A model generated the notes under the pieces. That model had not been told where the DNA came from, searched no databases, and saw nothing but the letters and a program-made list of their open reading frames with translations. From JADZFO01 sp964512635 (GTDB taxonomy: Bacteria; 4484-113; JAFGCY01), in contig CAZEJB010000012.1 of assembly GCA_964512635.1 (NCBI GenBank), forward strand, positions 1-64,000: a DNA stretch of 64,000 nucleotides, read 5' to 3'. The position numbers were made by a program, and so were the translations under genes. How positions within the stretch are numbered: the first letter of the stretch is position 1; every line of letters begins with the position of its first letter. Of the stretch, positions 34,392-43,468 are shown piece by piece.

Positions 34392-35936
34392 TCAGGAGGC
34401 TGAAACGGCTGCCGGGCGCTCCTCTTTGACAAAGCGCAGCAGCACAAAGCCGATGGCGAACCAGAGGATGATCAGTGCAAAGAGCAACTGATGCGCCGGT
34501 GCCTCGCATGCGTGGACGATGGCTTCCGACAGCGTGGCCGGGTCCTGGCCCGGGGCCAGCTTCGCGGCCTGCGCCTTGAACACCACATCGCGCAGCGGCC
34601 CGCCGAGCATCGGAGCCAGCACCTGTGGCATCAGGGTAGTGAAGTCCCAGATACCCATGAACGCGCCGGTGCGGGTTTTGGGCATCAGGCTGCAGGCGAA
34701 GGCCCAGTCGCTGGAAATAAAGGCCCCCCAGCCCACCCCGATGAACAGGCCCATGCTGACAGCGACCCAGACCGAGCCGGTGAAGATCAGCGGGATGAAG
34801 AGCAGTCCGCTGGAGATCAGCCCGGCGCCGATAACCCACTTCTTGCCGAAGCGCGCGGCCAGGGGAGTGCTGAGCAGGTTGCCGGCCACACCACCAAGCA
34901 GGAAGAACATCAGCATGGCCGGCAGGACCATGCCCTTCATTTCTTCGGCTTTGTCAGCGCTGAGGCCGAGGCTCATCAGCCAGCCTGCGCCGTCAAGGTT
35001 GGCCGCGGTGTAGTAAGCCACATAGGCCTGGAAGGTCTGATAGCCCAGGAAGACGGCAAAACGGCTGAGGGCCAGCCAGTTGAAGTTGGGCTGGCGGCGC
35101 AGGTCCAGGCTGGTATAGGCCTGCAGGATGGTGCCCAGGGCGGTGGGCGCGGTCCTGCTGAACTGGATCAGCGTGCCGGGCAGCAGCTTGAAACGCAGGA
35201 CAGTGCCCGAGAGCTTTTCCCGGGCGTACTGGGCCCAGCCGTGCTCGTCAACGCCAAGGACCACAACCAGCATCGTGCCGATAAGCGCGATGAAGTAAAG
35301 CGGCAGCAGCAGCTTGATATAGCCCTCGGGCAGCACCTGGCCAAAGATGTTCAGCTCGCCGCGGAACAGCACCTTCATCGCCAGCACGACCAGCAGTCCG
35401 ATAAAAGCGCCGCCAAGATGGCCGACGCCCATCAGCGCCCCTGCACGGTCATGCTGCTGCTTTGGCACGAGGTCCGGCAGCAGCGCCTGGAAGGGCACCG
35501 AGGCGGCGTTGATGAACAGCTCGATCAGCATATAGGCGGCAAAGAGCCACCAGAAGCCCGGGGCAAACATGAAAAAGACGATGGCGCCGAAGCCATAAAG
35601 CGTGCCCCAGAGCACAAAGGGCCGGCGGCGGCCAAGGCGGCTCTCGGCATGGTCCGACAGGAACCCGACGATGAGCTGGGTAGTCAGAACCATCAGTGCG
35701 CCGAAGGACTTGATCATGCCGTAATAGCTGCCCAGGTCCTCAATAGGCACAAAATGACGCACCCGTTCTGGCATCACGATCAGCTGCTGGGAGGCCCAGA
35801 AGAACTGCAGGCCCCACCACAGAGCGCTGATGCGCAGAAGCTGGGCAAGGCTTAGCAGGCTCGGGGCAGCGCCTGCAGCCCCTGCAGAGCGGGACTCCTC
35901 TGCTGGCGCGACGGCGTCGGCGGGGCTGTTTTGCAC
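34392..35936 (-). CDS. MFS transporter (GPH/SLC45-like)
   Basis: 514 residues with about 12 transmembrane segments. The motif SDHAESRLGRRRPFVLWG between helices 2 and 3 is the form found in the glycoside-pentoside-hexuronide / sucrose-type (SLC45-like) branch of the major facilitator superfamily. SVPFQALLPDLVPKQQHDRA also fits this group. The cytoplasmic loop near residues 200-290 is long. The substrate is probably a sugar or glycoside, but no sugar genes are adjacent. The GTG start 35936 lies 6 nt after TAGAAT. It is divergent from tamB across a palindrome-rich 202-bp gap. Confidence 0.85.
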   Translation of the reverse strand: MQNSPADAVAPAEESRSAGAAGAAPSLLSLAQLLRISALWWGLQFFWASQQLIVMPERVRHFVPIEDLGSYYGMIKSFGALMVLTTQLIVGFLSDHAESRLGRRRPFVLWGTLYGFGAIVFFMFAPGFWWLFAAYMLIELFINAASVPFQALLPDLVPKQQHDRAGALMGVGHLGGAFIGLLVVLAMKVLFRGELNIFGQVLPEGYIKLLLPLYFIALIGTMLVVVLGVDEHGWAQYAREKLSGTVLRFKLLPGTLIQFSRTAPTALGTILQAYTSLDLRRQPNFNWLALSRFAVFLGYQTFQAYVAYYTAANLDGAGWLMSLGLSADKAEEMKGMVLPAMLMFFLLGGVAGNLLSTPLAARFGKKWVIGAGLISSGLLFIPLIFTGSVWVAVSMGLFIGVGWGAFISSDWAFACSLMPKTRTGAFMGIWDFTTLMPQVLAPMLGGPLRDVVFKAQAAKLAPGQDPATLSEAIVHACEAPAHQLLFALIILWFAIGFVLLRFVKEERPAAVSAS

Positions 35937-35942
35937 ACTGCG

Positions 35943-35951
35943 ATTCTAACA
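35943..35951 (-). promoter_or_regulatory. Extended -10 (TGTTAGAAT) of MFS gene, leaderless
   Basis: TAGAAT ends 6 nt before the GTG start codon (35936). Confidence 0.62.
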
Positions 35952-35965
35952 GTGCCGCCCAGCGG

Positions 35966-36020
35966 ACAGATATAATCTGTTGTCTGATATCGCATGCAAT
36001 GTAAGCGCCCCTTTACATTG
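35966..36020. promoter_or_regulatory. Two perfect palindromes in the MFS/tamB divergent region
   Basis: ACAGAT-ATA-ATCTGT (35966-35980) has TATAAT on the plus strand exactly across its centre. CAATGTAA (35997-36004) and TTACATTG (36013-36020) form an 8-bp perfect repeat with spacer GCGCCCCT. The region is AT-rich in a GC-rich genome. They look like operator sites for dimeric regulators; the first would block a promoter reading towards tamB. No regulator gene is adjacent. Confidence 0.5.
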
Positions 36021-36138
36021 AGGCGATTATTCACTGGACACGCTCTGCCAGTGCAGCTCCCACGGCTGCCAGCAGTAGCCGCTGGCCCGCATGAAGACTT
36101 TCCCGCTCCGGGGAGTCTTACTATGCACACTAGGACAC

Positions 36139-39100
36139 ATGGATTCCGGAATCGAGAGGGTTGAGCAGATTGTCGAGGCTTCGTCGGAGGCTGTGCGCAG
36201 ACACAGACGCCGACGCACGCCCCGCCGTTTTCTGCGCGGCTGCGCCATCGGTTGCGGAGCCACGCTGCTGCTGCTGCTCGGGGTCTGGTGGTACGTCAGC
36301 CGCAACCTTGGCGACCTGATCAGCGGAGTCGTGAAGAAACAGGCGGCGGAGAACCTCTATGGCCGCCTGGAGTTCAGTAAGCTCAGAGTTGACCTTGCGG
36401 GCCGCGCCGTTTTCACCGACCTCGAAGTCTACGCCGATGAGTCCACCGGCCTGGATACCGAGACAGCGCAGCTGACCGCCCCGAAGGTCAGCGCCTCACT
36501 GGACTTCTTCACCCTGTTTGGACCCAACCGCGGCAAGCGCGCGATAGCACTGACGATTGAGGATGCCAGGCTGCGGGTGATTCGCGAGGCGGACGGCAGC
36601 TTCAAGCTGAGCAAGATCTTCCGGAAGCAGACCAAAAAGCGCGAGCCCTGGGGCATCGCGGTGACACTGAAGAATGCCGAGGTTGATTTCACCGACCGCT
36701 GCCTGCTCGGCAAGATGGACCTCAAGATGGACAAAGAGGGCCTCGGGGCCAGGCTGCTGGACGAGCTGGGTTACCGCGTGGCCCGGGATGGAGATGCAGT
36801 TGTCAACCGTTCCCCGATACCTGAGCATCATGAACTGGCAGTTGTGAATGGCAGCATCGCTGTCAATGGAGAGCGCAAGGAGATTGGTCTCAAGCTGGAA
36901 GCCCAGCGCCAGAACCCCGGCGGGATCGTCACCGTTGAAGGCCTACTTGCAGATGATGGTTCCCGCTATGAGCTGAATATCGGGCTGCGCGACACCCAGC
37001 TTGTTTCGGCCAGCGGCTACTTCGCGGAGCTCTTTCCGCGCCTGCGGATCAGCAGCACCGAGTCGCCGCCGGATACAGGGGATAGCACACCAGCCGCTGT
37101 CGCCGGGGCGGCCAAGGCCAGCGCTGCTGCTGGAGCCAAAGCTCCCGCCGGACCGGTGGCCCCGCAGCCGGAGCTGAAGCTGCTGATCGAAAAGCTCGAC
37201 CTGAAGCTCGCCAAGCAGCCCGGCCAGGAAGTGCAGTCTCAGACCAGCGCGCGCTTTAAGCAGCTTAGCTATGACAGCCCCCTGCTGGGCCACCTGCAGC
37301 TTGATGACAGCAGCGTGGATTACACGCCGAAGAAGCTGCTCGCGCTGGATCTCAACATGCAGGCACTCGGCGCGCGGGTGACCGGCAAGCCCAGCCTGCG
37401 CTGGGATGAGAAAGACCCGACCCTGATCCACCTGGACGGGCGCGTCAACCTGAAGAGCGACGACTTCCAAAGTCTGCGCGCGGGAGCTGCGAAGCTGCCC
37501 CTGAAGACTGGCGCGCGGCTACCGGAGCTTAGCGGTTCCGGCGAAGCCAGCCTGGAGCTCGGCGGCACGACCCGTGCGCCGGAGCTGCGCTTCAAGGCCA
37601 GCGGCGAGAAACTGGCCTTTGAGGACTACAAGGCCGGCAAGCTCAGCGCGAGCGGCAGCTACAGCGGCCCGCCGGGGGCGCCGGAGATCAGCTTCGAGCT
37701 GGAAGCCAGCAGCGGCGAGGCGGCGGGACTGGCGATTGGCAAGCTGAACGCCAAGGGTGATTACAAGGGCCCGCCGGGCTCCGCCAGCGGCAAGGCGACG
37801 CTCAGCACCAGCGCCATGAACTATGGCGATCTCAAGCTGGGCAAGCTGAATGCGCAGGTCAGCATCGACAAGGGCGTGGCGACCCTGAGCAAGGGCTCGC
37901 TGAGCGGTGGCGAAGTGCCGTTGAGCGCCTCCGGCAAGCTGAACCTGAAAACGAAGGACGGCTCGGTCAAGGCCAGCCTGGGTCCACTGGAGTTCGCCGA
38001 TCTGCTGGCGCTGGGCAACAAGGCCCAGACCCTCGCCCCCGGGGCCAAGGGCAGGCAGCCGGCCAAGGCGCCAGCGATCAAGGACGTCAGCGGCCAGGTG
38101 ACGGCCAGTGCCGACGCGCTGATCGTCAAGGGCAAGTTCTCCGGCAGCCTCGGGCTGAATTCCGAAAAGCTGGTGGTCAGCGGCACCACCCTTAAGCAGC
38201 TCGCGCTGAAGGGCGGGATCGAGCACAACACGATCCGCATCGACAGCGCCGAAGCGACGGTGCTGACGAAGGAAGCCATCGACATGGCGGGCTTCAGCAG
38301 CAAGGGTCCGCTGAGCCTCAAGGCCCGCGCGGGAGGCACGATCAGCCTGCCGCCGAGCACGGGCCAAAAGAACGCGAAGCCCGGCCCGATGACCCTGGCC
38401 CTGACCGGTAAGGCCTCGACCAGCAACCTGAGCCCCGAGCAGGCGAACATTTCATTCAAGCTCGCCGGTCCGGCGACCGGCCCCGAGCTGAAGCTGCAGC
38501 TTAAGACTACGGCCAAGACCAACCCGCTGGCCTTGACCGCCAAGCTGACGCTGAAGGAAGGCCTGGCCCCGGCCACGGCTTCCCTGAGCTGGTATGCAAC
38601 CAAAGTTGACTACGACGGCAAGCTGGACTTCAAGGGCCAGAAGATCGACGGCAGCCTCAGCGCCAGCGAGGTCGACCTGCAGCGCTTCGTTTCGGGTTCC
38701 GCCGTCAGCGGCAAGCTGAGCGCCAAGGCCAGAGTCAGCGGGACCTTCAAGGCACCGGACATCGCCGGGCATCTCGACAGCCAGAAGATCGCAATCGACG
38801 GCGGCGAGCGCAGCTATGACATCACCAACCTCAGCGCCGGCTTCAAGCTGAACACCGAGGCCCGCAGCGGCAAGGACAAGAACGGCAAGCCGCTGGAGCC
38901 CAAGATGACCCTGGCCGTCAGCGACGGCAAGTTCAGCTTTGAGGGTATGCCCTTTACGGCCAAGGGCGTGCTGGGCCGCGAGGGCTCGGATCTGAGCATC
39001 AGCTGCCCGAACTTCAACCTCTTCTCGGTGCTGGCGCTGGTGCCGGATGGCAGTGGCCAAAACGGCAGCGCCAAGAAACCACAGATCGAGGCCAGCGGCC

Positions 39101-41904
39101 CCCTGAGCATTGACTTCACCGGCACCCCCGCCGAGCCCAAGGCGACCGTCAGCTACAGCTCCGGCGCGGGCTCGGTGCAGGGACATAAGTTCAGCTCGGC
39201 CAAACTGAGCGCCAAGGCCAGCAAGAGCAGGCTGGACGTCAGCGAGCTGAGCGTGGAGAGCGCCGACGGTTCAATCACCGCCAGCGGCACGATGACCTAC
39301 AGCCTGCCCGAGCTGAGCGCCGCTGGCAGCGGCGGCAAGGCAGCAGCGCCGAAGAGTAATGGCAAGGGCGGCGGCGCCAAGAACGGCGACTCCAGCGAAG
39401 TGACTGCCAAGGCACCGGCAGCCAAGACGCCGGCCGGCAAGCCTGCGGGGACTGCACCTCCGGGCGGCAACCCGGCGGCCAGCAAGCCAGCGGTCAAGCC
39501 CCCGTCGACGCCGAAGTCCGTTCCGCCGAAGCCTGTCCCACCCAAGGCGGTGCCAGACGAGGATGATGAAGACCGCGACAGCGGCGACAGTGTCCCGGTC
39601 GGCTGGCTCGGCATCGGCACGGCGCATGCCCAGGCGGCCAAGAAGGGCGGATTCAAGCTGACCTCCTTCACGGCCCAAGCGACCGTCGACAACTTTGATG
39701 TTGGCATCCTGACCCCGCTGAGCGGCGACACTCCCCTGAGCGAGCTGTCGGGCCGCGTCTCGGGCGCCTTCAGCATCAGCGGCAGCGCCAACGAGGTCAA
39801 CGGCAACGGCGACCTGAAGCTGACCGGCGGCAAGTTCCATGGCATCGCCATTGAGCAGGCCACGGCGAAGCTGCGGACCAACCGTCTCAGCGATGGCCGC
39901 CTGCAGATGCTGATCGAGGACGGGCGCATCGTGAGCGCCAAGACCAGGCTGAACGCCAGCGGCAAGATCGGCCCCGAGGCCAGCGACAGCAGCTTCAACC
40001 TTGAGGCCGAGAGCCTGGATCTGGCCCTGCTGACGCCCTTTATTCCGGACAGCTCGCCCAGGCTCAGCGGTGTGCTGACCGGCAGCCTGAGCCTGCAGCC
40101 GGGCAAGGGCGCCTTCCCGAAGATGACCATCTCGCTGCGCGACAACGGCAAGGGCATCAGCATCGGCGACAAGGTGCGCTTCACAGCCCTGGCCGCCGAC
40201 GCGCGGATGGAAAACGACCTGCTGACCGTGCAGAACCTGAAGGTCACCAGCCAGGGCTCCAGCCTGTCGGCCGGCGGCACGCTCAATCCGGCGATGTTCA
40301 GCCAGGGCCAGAGCGGCGGTGCCAAGCTGCCGCTGGATTTCTGGCTCAAGAGCGAGAAGTTCGACTTCTCCGACGCGGTGGCGCTGGCTGGCCCGCTGCT
40401 GAAACCCGAGCAGCTCAAGATGGTGCCGGAGGGCAGCATCAGCGCCGACCTGGCCCTCAAGGGCACGGCCAAGGCGCCGCAGCTCAGCGGTACGGCCAGC
40501 TTCAACCTCAGCCGCCTGCCCGGCGAAATGCCGGTGCAGATCAGCAGTCTCAGCGGCACGGTTAAGTTCATTCAGGGCAATGGCTTCGAGCTGCAGGAGG
40601 TCAAGCTGGGTACCGGCTCCGACCCGACCCTGAGCGCCGCGCAGATCACCGGCTCCGGCGAGCTGGCCTTCACCGCGCCCTACATGAAAAGCGGGACGAT
40701 CGACATCAACCTCTCGCCCGGCGGCAAGTTCATCCCGATCGAGCTGAAGGACGCCTTCAGCGGCACCGTCGGTGGACGCCTGACCATTACCGGCAAGCCG
40801 GTCAAGGCCAAGAGCGCCTCAAGCCTGGCCGGCGAGTTCAACCTCGAGGTCGGCGGCAAGCTGCTGGTGTCCGATGGCGGCGGCAAATCGACCTATACCT
40901 ACAACCCGCCGCCGCGCGGAACGACCCAGGAGGTCAACCGCAACCTGCGCTTCAAGGACTTGCGGGTGCTGCTGCAGCCGGGCACGACCTTCCGCTTCAC
41001 CCCGCCCTCGGCCGCCCAGAAGCTGGCGCTCAGCGACATGACCGTCAGCCTGCAGTCCCCCAAGCCCAGCGACGAGGACGGCAGCTCCAGCGAGCTGATC
41101 ATTAACGGCATCCCCGGCGTACTCGACAAAAACGACTCCGACGCACTGCGGGTCAAGGGCGAGGTCAACATCCCCGCCGGAACGCTGCTGATCTATAAGT
41201 ACAAGGTCAAGCTGGACGGCCTGAAAAACAGCCTGAAGTTCTCGGGCGCCGCCGGCGATATCTACCCGGAGTTCAGCGGCCGCGGTAAGCTGACCCTGCC
41301 GCGGGTGCTGAAGGGCTACGACGCCGGCATCACCCTGCCCGGCAGCGACAGCGTCCCGGTGGGCACTTCGCCGGCAGGCTCCGGCGGACGCAGCGACGAC
41401 CTGACGATCTTCTTCAACTTCGACCGGGTCAAGCTGGAACCCGGCGCCGGCCTGGGCAAGTTCACCCTGACCAGCCAGCCGCCGATGGGCGTCGACAAGA
41501 TCCAGGGCTATCTGCTGGGCGGCGTGACCGATGTGCTGACCGGCCAGACCGGCCTTGGCGACTTCGCCGAGGGCGAGCTGGTCTCCTTCGGCTCCAGCTT
41601 CATCAGCCGCCAGATCGAGCGCAGCTTCGACCTGGAGAGCTTCAACATCGGCGGCGCGGGCAGCTCGGACAATCCTTACTACATGGATGTCGAGAAGGCC
41701 GTCAGCCCCAACGTCAGCCTGACCTACTACCGCAACTTCTTCTCCGAGACAGCGCAGGAGGAGGAATTCGGCGTGCGCTACAAGCTCTTCGAGCAGCAGT
41801 TCGGGGATAAGTACCGCGGCCTGCAGCTCAACGTCGACTTCAACAAGAGCGGCCTGCAGGGCAACGGCGCCACGGTGCAGATGGAGTACACGATCAGGTT
41901 CTAG
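36139..41904 (+). CDS. tamB: TamB-like translocation/assembly protein (DUF490)
   Basis: 1921 residues. TamB-like proteins span the periplasm as a long beta-groove and support outer-membrane protein or lipid transport. One N-terminal transmembrane helix (about residues 36-58, GCGATLLLLLGVWWYV), then an AsmA-like start (LEFSKLRVDLAGRAVFTDLE) and about 1500 residues of short repeated beta strands of the kind GKLSAKARVSGTFKAPDIAG. The C-terminus is the DUF490 domain, ending NVDFNKSGLQGNGATVQMEY then TIRF, the usual outer-membrane-like last strand. A Pro/Lys/Ala-rich linker occurs around residues 1060-1160 and ends GTAHAQAAKKGG. No TamA or BamA gene is adjacent. ATG 36139 is preferred to 36091, which is in a palindrome-free but promoter-like region. 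Confidence 0.87.
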   Translation: MDSGIERVEQIVEASSEAVRRHRRRRTPRRFLRGCAIGCGATLLLLLGVWWYVSRNLGDLISGVVKKQAAENLYGRLEFSKLRVDLAGRAVFTDLEVYADESTGLDTETAQLTAPKVSASLDFFTLFGPNRGKRAIALTIEDARLRVIREADGSFKLSKIFRKQTKKREPWGIAVTLKNAEVDFTDRCLLGKMDLKMDKEGLGARLLDELGYRVARDGDAVVNRSPIPEHHELAVVNGSIAVNGERKEIGLKLEAQRQNPGGIVTVEGLLADDGSRYELNIGLRDTQLVSASGYFAELFPRLRISSTESPPDTGDSTPAAVAGAAKASAAAGAKAPAGPVAPQPELKLLIEKLDLKLAKQPGQEVQSQTSARFKQLSYDSPLLGHLQLDDSSVDYTPKKLLALDLNMQALGARVTGKPSLRWDEKDPTLIHLDGRVNLKSDDFQSLRAGAAKLPLKTGARLPELSGSGEASLELGGTTRAPELRFKASGEKLAFEDYKAGKLSASGSYSGPPGAPEISFELEASSGEAAGLAIGKLNAKGDYKGPPGSASGKATLSTSAMNYGDLKLGKLNAQVSIDKGVATLSKGSLSGGEVPLSASGKLNLKTKDGSVKASLGPLEFADLLALGNKAQTLAPGAKGRQPAKAPAIKDVSGQVTASADALIVKGKFSGSLGLNSEKLVVSGTTLKQLALKGGIEHNTIRIDSAEATVLTKEAIDMAGFSSKGPLSLKARAGGTISLPPSTGQKNAKPGPMTLALTGKASTSNLSPEQANISFKLAGPATGPELKLQLKTTAKTNPLALTAKLTLKEGLAPATASLSWYATKVDYDGKLDFKGQKIDGSLSASEVDLQRFVSGSAVSGKLSAKARVSGTFKAPDIAGHLDSQKIAIDGGERSYDITNLSAGFKLNTEARSGKDKNGKPLEPKMTLAVSDGKFSFEGMPFTAKGVLGREGSDLSISCPNFNLFSVLALVPDGSGQNGSAKKPQIEASGPLSIDFTGTPAEPKATVSYSSGAGSVQGHKFSSAKLSAKASKSRLDVSELSVESADGSITASGTMTYSLPELSAAGSGGKAAAPKSNGKGGGAKNGDSSEVTAKAPAAKTPAGKPAGTAPPGGNPAASKPAVKPPSTPKSVPPKPVPPKAVPDEDDEDRDSGDSVPVGWLGIGTAHAQAAKKGGFKLTSFTAQATVDNFDVGILTPLSGDTPLSELSGRVSGAFSISGSANEVNGNGDLKLTGGKFHGIAIEQATAKLRTNRLSDGRLQMLIEDGRIVSAKTRLNASGKIGPEASDSSFNLEAESLDLALLTPFIPDSSPRLSGVLTGSLSLQPGKGAFPKMTISLRDNGKGISIGDKVRFTALAADARMENDLLTVQNLKVTSQGSSLSAGGTLNPAMFSQGQSGGAKLPLDFWLKSEKFDFSDAVALAGPLLKPEQLKMVPEGSISADLALKGTAKAPQLSGTASFNLSRLPGEMPVQISSLSGTVKFIQGNGFELQEVKLGTGSDPTLSAAQITGSGELAFTAPYMKSGTIDINLSPGGKFIPIELKDAFSGTVGGRLTITGKPVKAKSASSLAGEFNLEVGGKLLVSDGGGKSTYTYNPPPRGTTQEVNRNLRFKDLRVLLQPGTTFRFTPPSAAQKLALSDMTVSLQSPKPSDEDGSSSELIINGIPGVLDKNDSDALRVKGEVNIPAGTLLIYKYKVKLDGLKNSLKFSGAAGDIYPEFSGRGKLTLPRVLKGYDAGITLPGSDSVPVGTSPAGSGGRSDDLTIFFNFDRVKLEPGAGLGKFTLTSQPPMGVDKIQGYLLGGVTDVLTGQTGLGDFAEGELVSFGSSFISRQIERSFDLESFNIGGAGSSDNPYYMDVEKAVSPNVSLTYYRNFFSETAQEEEFGVRYKLFEQQFGDKYRGLQLNVDFNKSGLQGNGATVQMEYTIRF

Positions 41905-41928
41905 GAGCTCAATTCACCGGCGCAGGGT

Positions 41929-41934
41929 TATCAT
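41929..41934 (+). promoter_or_regulatory. -10 box TATCAT, leaderless spacing
   Basis: It ends 6 nt before GTG 41941. It lies in the 36-bp gap after tamB, so the downstream gene need not depend on tamB transcription. Confidence 0.6.
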
Positions 41935-41940
41935 CTGGCC

Positions 41941-42531
41941 GTGCCTGATCTGGACCCAGCTTTCTGCTCGCCTGACACTCCGCGGATGCCTGCCACTGAA
42001 GTACTGCGCGTGCTTAGCCGCCTGCTAAATCATGGCATCAGCGTCTGGCTTGACGGCGGCTGGGCGGTGGATGCATTGCTGGGCCAGCAGACCCGTGAAC
42101 ACAGCGATCTGGATATCGTGATTGAGGCGCGGAACCTGCAAACGGCGTTGGCGGAACTCGCGGCGCTCGGATATGAGCGGCGCGAGGAAGAACACAGCCG
42201 GGCCTGGAACTTCGTGCTCGCGGACGGACAGGGCCATCGGGTTGACTTCCACATTGTTGTACTGGATGAAGGCGGTAAGGGCATTTACGGACCGCCCGCG
42301 AATGGCGAGTTCTACAGCGCTGCAGCACTCCGCGGAACGGGGAGTATTGACGGACTCGAGCTGCGCTGCATCGCCCCCGCCGAACTGATTGAGTACCACG
42401 ACGGCTACGAACTGGATTGCTGCGATTTCCAAGATGTGCGCCTGCTTTGTGAGCGCTTCGGCCTGCCTCTGCCGGAGCGCTTTGAGCGCTTCGCACTAGG
42501 GGTTAACAATCGGCAGGCGCCGACTACCTGA
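41941..42531 (+). CDS. Antibiotic-type nucleotidyltransferase (ANT(2'')/Lnu-like)
   Basis: 196 residues. ISVWLDGGWAVDALLGQQTR then EHSDLDIVIEARN is the nucleotidyltransferase active-site signature (GG-W, D-x-D) of the family containing aminoglycoside-2''-adenylyltransferase and lincosamide nucleotidyltransferases. HRVDFHIVVLDEGGKG supplies the third acidic residue. The known enzymes inactivate aminoglycosides or lincosamides, but many homologues in environmental genomes have unknown substrates, so resistance is not implied. GTG 41941 agrees with the leaderless promoter; ATG 41986 is the alternative. Its stop overlaps the end of the convergent gene by 8 bp. Confidence 0.83.
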   Translation: MPDLDPAFCSPDTPRMPATEVLRVLSRLLNHGISVWLDGGWAVDALLGQQTREHSDLDIVIEARNLQTALAELAALGYERREEEHSRAWNFVLADGQGHRVDFHIVVLDEGGKGIYGPPANGEFYSAAALRGTGSIDGLELRCIAPAELIEYHDGYELDCCDFQDVRLLCERFGLPLPERFERFALGVNNRQAPTT

Positions 42532-43312
42532 GCTGGATCGCCTTCCAGGGCGTACCGTATTCCCTGCTGCCGCTTCTTTCGTTATAGCCGCGCAGGCGGT
42601 ACCAGCCCTTGGCCGGCGACTCCAGGACGGCCTCGAATCGCCGCGGCGCATACAAGGCGACGGTACTTGAAGCTTCGAAGGGCAGATCCGCCTTGATGCT
42701 CCATGTGGCGACATCCGGGGTCACCGCGTACTCCAGAACGCAGCCGCTGAACCAAGCGTTGAAGTTTATGGCCAGGGGCAGTATGTCGCCATTGTTGACT
42801 CCACCGTCTCTGTTACCGTCGGCAACTCTGTATTGGTCCCAGTCAGGATTGGTGTGATTGCGCAGGTAAGTGATGCCAATGGTGGACAAATCCCAGGCGC
42901 TGACGAGCTGGTTCTGATCGTAGTCCCCTTGCATGGGGTATTCCCAGCTAAAGACCTTTCTCCCGCCGGTCAGCGATCGGACTTGCAGGCGGCTGGTCAG
43001 GTTGGGGTTCCCGCGGGGTGCCTTGAAGGGATAAGCGCTGGCAGTGCGATCCAGGCTGCCTTGTTCCTGCAGCGTGCTGGCGAGGGTGGTTTTAAGCTCG
43101 TCCCACTGCGCTGGGCTGATGTTCTCCGGGCGGCTGAGCGCATCAAGCTGGGCCTCAAGCTCAGCCGGGCTGCTTGCCGCTGCCGGGATGTCCGCATTGT
43201 CCACGGCGCCAGCCTCCGGAGAGGGGCGCGCAGAGCCGCCGCAGGCACTGGCCAGCAGTGCTGTCAAAGTCACAGTCAAGAGCAATAAGGCCGCGTACAG
43301 TTTGCGACGCAT
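42524..43312 (-). CDS. Lipoprotein with dockerin-like domain
   Basis: 262 residues, lipobox LLASAC (Cys24), ATG 43312 behind GAGGTGAG. The central part GDYDQNQLVSAWDLSTIGIT and VADGNRDGGVNNGDILPLAI makes two EF-hand-like calcium loops (D-x-D-x-N/D-x-x-V-x-x-x-D) spaced as in type I dockerins. The C-terminal 70 residues are an Ig/Fn3-like strand pattern (VALYAPRRFEAVLESPAKGW). Dockerins bind cohesins; a cohesin-like domain may be present in the protein at 11154. Alternatively the EF-hand pair only provides calcium-dependent stability. Located at a surface by its lipid anchor. Confidence 0.78.
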   Translation of the reverse strand: MRRKLYAALLLLTVTLTALLASACGGSARPSPEAGAVDNADIPAAASSPAELEAQLDALSRPENISPAQWDELKTTLASTLQEQGSLDRTASAYPFKAPRGNPNLTSRLQVRSLTGGRKVFSWEYPMQGDYDQNQLVSAWDLSTIGITYLRNHTNPDWDQYRVADGNRDGGVNNGDILPLAINFNAWFSGCVLEYAVTPDVATWSIKADLPFEASSTVALYAPRRFEAVLESPAKGWYRLRGYNERSGSREYGTPWKAIQLR

Positions 43313-43453
43313 TTCTCACCTCAGCCGGTTGGGTGACCTCCAAAGACTACCCCCGCGCGGCCAATAAAGCAAGGGGCCGGCGCCGGGCCGGCGCTGCTTG
43401 GCAAATACGCGGCAGCGCAGCTGCGACGGGACCGCGATGCCCCTGCCGCGCGC

Positions 43454-43459
43454 TAGAAT
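43454..43459 (+). promoter_or_regulatory. -10 box TAGAAT of TPR gene
   Basis: 9 nt before ATG 43469, predicting a leader of about 2 nt. No Shine-Dalgarno. Confidence 0.55.
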
Positions 43460-43468
43460 CACGCCCTT

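Noticed and set aside
34491..35855. 454-codon open frame on the plus strand
   Set aside because: Antisense to the MFS transporter; Gln/His/Ala-rich translation without any family resemblance.
41941..42531. Acquired antibiotic-resistance gene
   Set aside because: The fold fits, but there is no mobile-element context and base composition is like the neighbours; it is probably a native nucleotidyltransferase.
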